From positions 1-41,489 of the forward strand of contig NZ_ANNK01000060.1 in NCBI RefSeq assembly GCF_000334155.1: a stretch of DNA of 41,489 nucleotides. The letters run 5' to 3'. The notes under the pieces are model-generated. The model was not told the origin of the DNA and searched no databases. It saw nothing but the letters and a program-made list of their open reading frames with translations. The translations under genes were made by a program, and so were the position numbers. Source of the stretch: Halalkalibacterium ligniniphilum (GTDB taxonomy: Bacteria > Bacillota > Bacilli > Bacillales > Bacillaceae_D). Shown here piece by piece: positions 40,239 through 41,489 of the stretch (positions are counted from its first letter, which is position 1; each line of letters opens with the position of its first letter).

Positions 40239-41138
40239 GTGCAAAAGGCAGTTATAACGGGAGCACTTGGATTTATTGGCTTTCATTTATGTGAACATCT
40301 TGTCCAAGAAGGAGTTGAAGTAATCGCTATTGACGATACTAGAGGTCCTCATACCCAGGAGGTTTACGAAGAAAAGCAACTACGAATTGGACGCAATGCC
40401 CTTTTTACATTTGTTAATCAACGTGTGGAAGACTGCAATTTAACAAAGCTTTTAAAAGGTGCCGATGTTATTTTTCATCTAGCAGCAGCGACAAAATCAG
40501 ATAGTAAGTGGCCGTACTTACCTGAGGTCATCAAAACAAATGTTCATGTGACAAAAACACTCCTTCATGCATGCGTTCCACCGGCACGCTTCATTTATGC
40601 TTCAACTGTTGAAGTGTATGGGGACAGAGTCGGACTGATTACAGAAAGAACGCCAACAAACCCTTCATCATCGTACGGTGTGACAAAGTTAGCAAGTGAA
40701 GAAATTGTCAAAAATGAAGCGAGAAAAAAAGGGCTTGATTATATTATTTTACGCTTACCAACCGTGTATGGTCCGTGGCAGCGTGACGATATGACCTATC
40801 AACAAATTTTAGTGGGAAAAGAACAAATGACGGAAGATCGGTCTACCCTTGATGTGCTTTATATCGACGATGTGATAGAGGGCTTGCTGCTTGCTGCGAA
40901 AACAAAAGCAGTAGGAGAGGTCTTTCATTTAACAACAGGGAAAGAAAACCTTTGGTACAAAGGCAAAAGCTATTTATTAAATAATAAGACATTGACTAAA
41001 CCTCTTCACAAGGTATCACTTTGTCCCAAAAAAGCAAAAACACAACTAGGATTCGAGGCGAAAATGTCTTTAAGCGAGGGGCTTGAAAAACAACGAGAAC
41101 ATGTGACAAAATGGCAAGAGCGTAAAGACTTGCTCTAG
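40239..41138 (+). CDS. NAD-dependent epimerase/dehydratase (extended SDR)
   Basis: 299 residues. Rossmann motif G-A-L-G-F-I-G (8-14), D-D after strand two, H-L-A-A-A cofactor loop, catalytic S...Y-x-x-x-K as S-S-Y-G-V-T-K, and R-L-P-T-V-Y-G-P in the substrate half. These are features of nucleotide-sugar epimerases such as GalE/WbpP relatives. The C-terminus after residue 240 is shorter and more basic than usual. The start is GTG 40239, with GGAGGAG upstream. The substrate is probably a nucleotide sugar, but nothing nearby identifies it. Confidence 0.88.
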   Translation: MQKAVITGALGFIGFHLCEHLVQEGVEVIAIDDTRGPHTQEVYEEKQLRIGRNALFTFVNQRVEDCNLTKLLKGADVIFHLAAATKSDSKWPYLPEVIKTNVHVTKTLLHACVPPARFIYASTVEVYGDRVGLITERTPTNPSSSYGVTKLASEEIVKNEARKKGLDYIILRLPTVYGPWQRDDMTYQQILVGKEQMTEDRSTLDVLYIDDVIEGLLLAAKTKAVGEVFHLTTGKENLWYKGKSYLLNNKTLTKPLHKVSLCPKKAKTQLGFEAKMSLSEGLEKQREHVTKWQERKDLL

Positions 41139-41154
41139 AAAGCGGGGGGAGGAT

Positions 41155-41325
41155 TTGGGTGCTAGACGTGCAGTGTTAGGGCTGTTCATTTTTGCGTTGG
41201 TCGCAGTGGTGCTTTTTATGATTTTGAATCAATTGATTGGTTTGAATGAAGGTGTTAGCGTATTACTCGCATTACTGATTGGATTTTTAGTAGAATGGCT
41301 TTTTTATCGTAAGAAACAAGGATAA
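41155..41325 (+). CDS. Small two-helix membrane protein
   Basis: 56 residues from a TTG start, with a strong GGGGGGAGGA just upstream. M-G-A-R-R then a hydrophobic helix (A-V-L-G-L-F-I-F-A-L-V-A-V-V-L-F), a short loop L-I-G-L-N-E-G-V, a second helix S-V-L-L-A-L-L-I-G-F-L-V, and a basic end Y-R-K-K-Q-G, so both termini should face the cytoplasm. Family not recognised. It begins 16 bases after the SDR stop and is likely in that operon. Confidence 0.65.
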   Translation: MGARRAVLGLFIFALVAVVLFMILNQLIGLNEGVSVLLALLIGFLVEWLFYRKKQG

Positions 41326-41332
41326 GAATGGG

Positions 41333-41489
41333 GCTGGGACAAAAGAGTTTTTATTGATGAGAAATCTAAACGTCATGATCGTTGATGCATAGCCTTCGCT
41401 TCGGAAATATCCTTCGCTTTCCGCGGGCGGCTGGTGAGCCTCCTCGTGCTTTTTGCACTGTGGGGTCTCACCCTTGCCTTTGATCCCTA
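41333..41489 (+). repeat. Interspersed Bacillaceae repeat, cut by the window end
   Basis: Begins GGCTGGGACAAAAGAG and contains CCTTCGCTTTCCGCGGGCGG followed by GGTGAG...CTCACC arms (41433-41438 and 41467-41472) with an inner GTGC/GCAC stem. I recognise this GC-rich, non-coding hairpin as a repeat scattered through many Bacillaceae genomes between genes. No transposase is present. Its right end lies outside the window. Confidence 0.7.

Overview
The window comes from a low-GC, Gram-positive, endospore-forming Bacillaceae chromosome. The best fit is an alkaliphilic or halotolerant Bacillus relative such as the Alkalihalobacillus/Shouchella group. Reasons: strong AAGGAGG-type ribosome binding sites, frequent TTG/GTG starts, many stem-loop terminators with T-runs, several lipoproteins with very acidic Glu/Asp-rich linkers, a GerMN-domain lipoprotein, and gene orders known from B. 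subtilis (argC-argJ-argB-argD-carA-carB-argF-yjzC; yitV-yitT; ywqB-ywqA). The genus is inferred, not proven.

Layout. 1-3.0 kb: a three-gene ABC importer of the TrpX/Y/Z (ABC_sub_bind) type, cut at its 5' end by the window edge. 3.0-7.0 kb: a KamA-family radical SAM aminomutase (minus strand), divergent from a class III aminotransferase/HemL-like enzyme and an RpiR regulator. The shared intergenic region carries four GAA-N8-TTC repeats. 7.0-10.2 kb: a TAXI-type TRAP transporter (binding protein plus fused permease) with a terminator between its two genes. 10.5-17.4 kb: a GerMN lipoprotein, an AI-2E-family exporter, a rhodanese, several small stress or spore-type proteins (two behind sigma-B-like promoters), a stalk-domain exported protein, yitV, yitT and a BsuPI lipoprotein. 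17.4-22.2 kb: the ywqB (SWIM) - ywqA (SNF2 helicase) - small protein operon. 22.4-24.1 kb: azlCD divergent from an XRE-cupin regulator. 24.3-26.7 kb: an unrecognised protein, a GNAT and a Cof-type HAD phosphatase. 26.9-29.0 kb: ctaG, a SCO protein and a thioredoxin-like lipoprotein. 29.0-39.2 kb: a group II intron remnant followed by the complete arginine/carbamoyl-phosphate operon with an ARG box over its promoter. 39.4-41.5 kb: an alpha/beta-hydrolase-like protein without a nucleophile, an SDR epimerase, a small membrane protein and an interspersed Bacillaceae repeat.

The most striking item is the thioredoxin-like lipoprotein at 28504-29025. Its reading frame is interrupted by one in-frame TGA exactly at the first Cys position of a CxxC motif (U-G-H-C). 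The frame is intact on both sides. A two-part stem-loop begins at the TGA and places its apical loop 20 nt downstream, which is SECIS-like. It sits directly behind ctaG and a SCO-type copper chaperone gene, so it is a candidate selenocysteine-containing redox partner for cytochrome c oxidase copper-site assembly. The main alternative is a pseudogene with a nonsense mutation.

Second in interest is the kamA-like/HemL-like/RpiR locus. The KamA homologue keeps the radical SAM cluster and the PLP lysine but lacks both aspartates that bind lysine in lysine 2,3-aminomutase; one position is Arg. This suggests another, perhaps acidic, substrate, and the locus appears to be controlled through a clustered palindromic operator.
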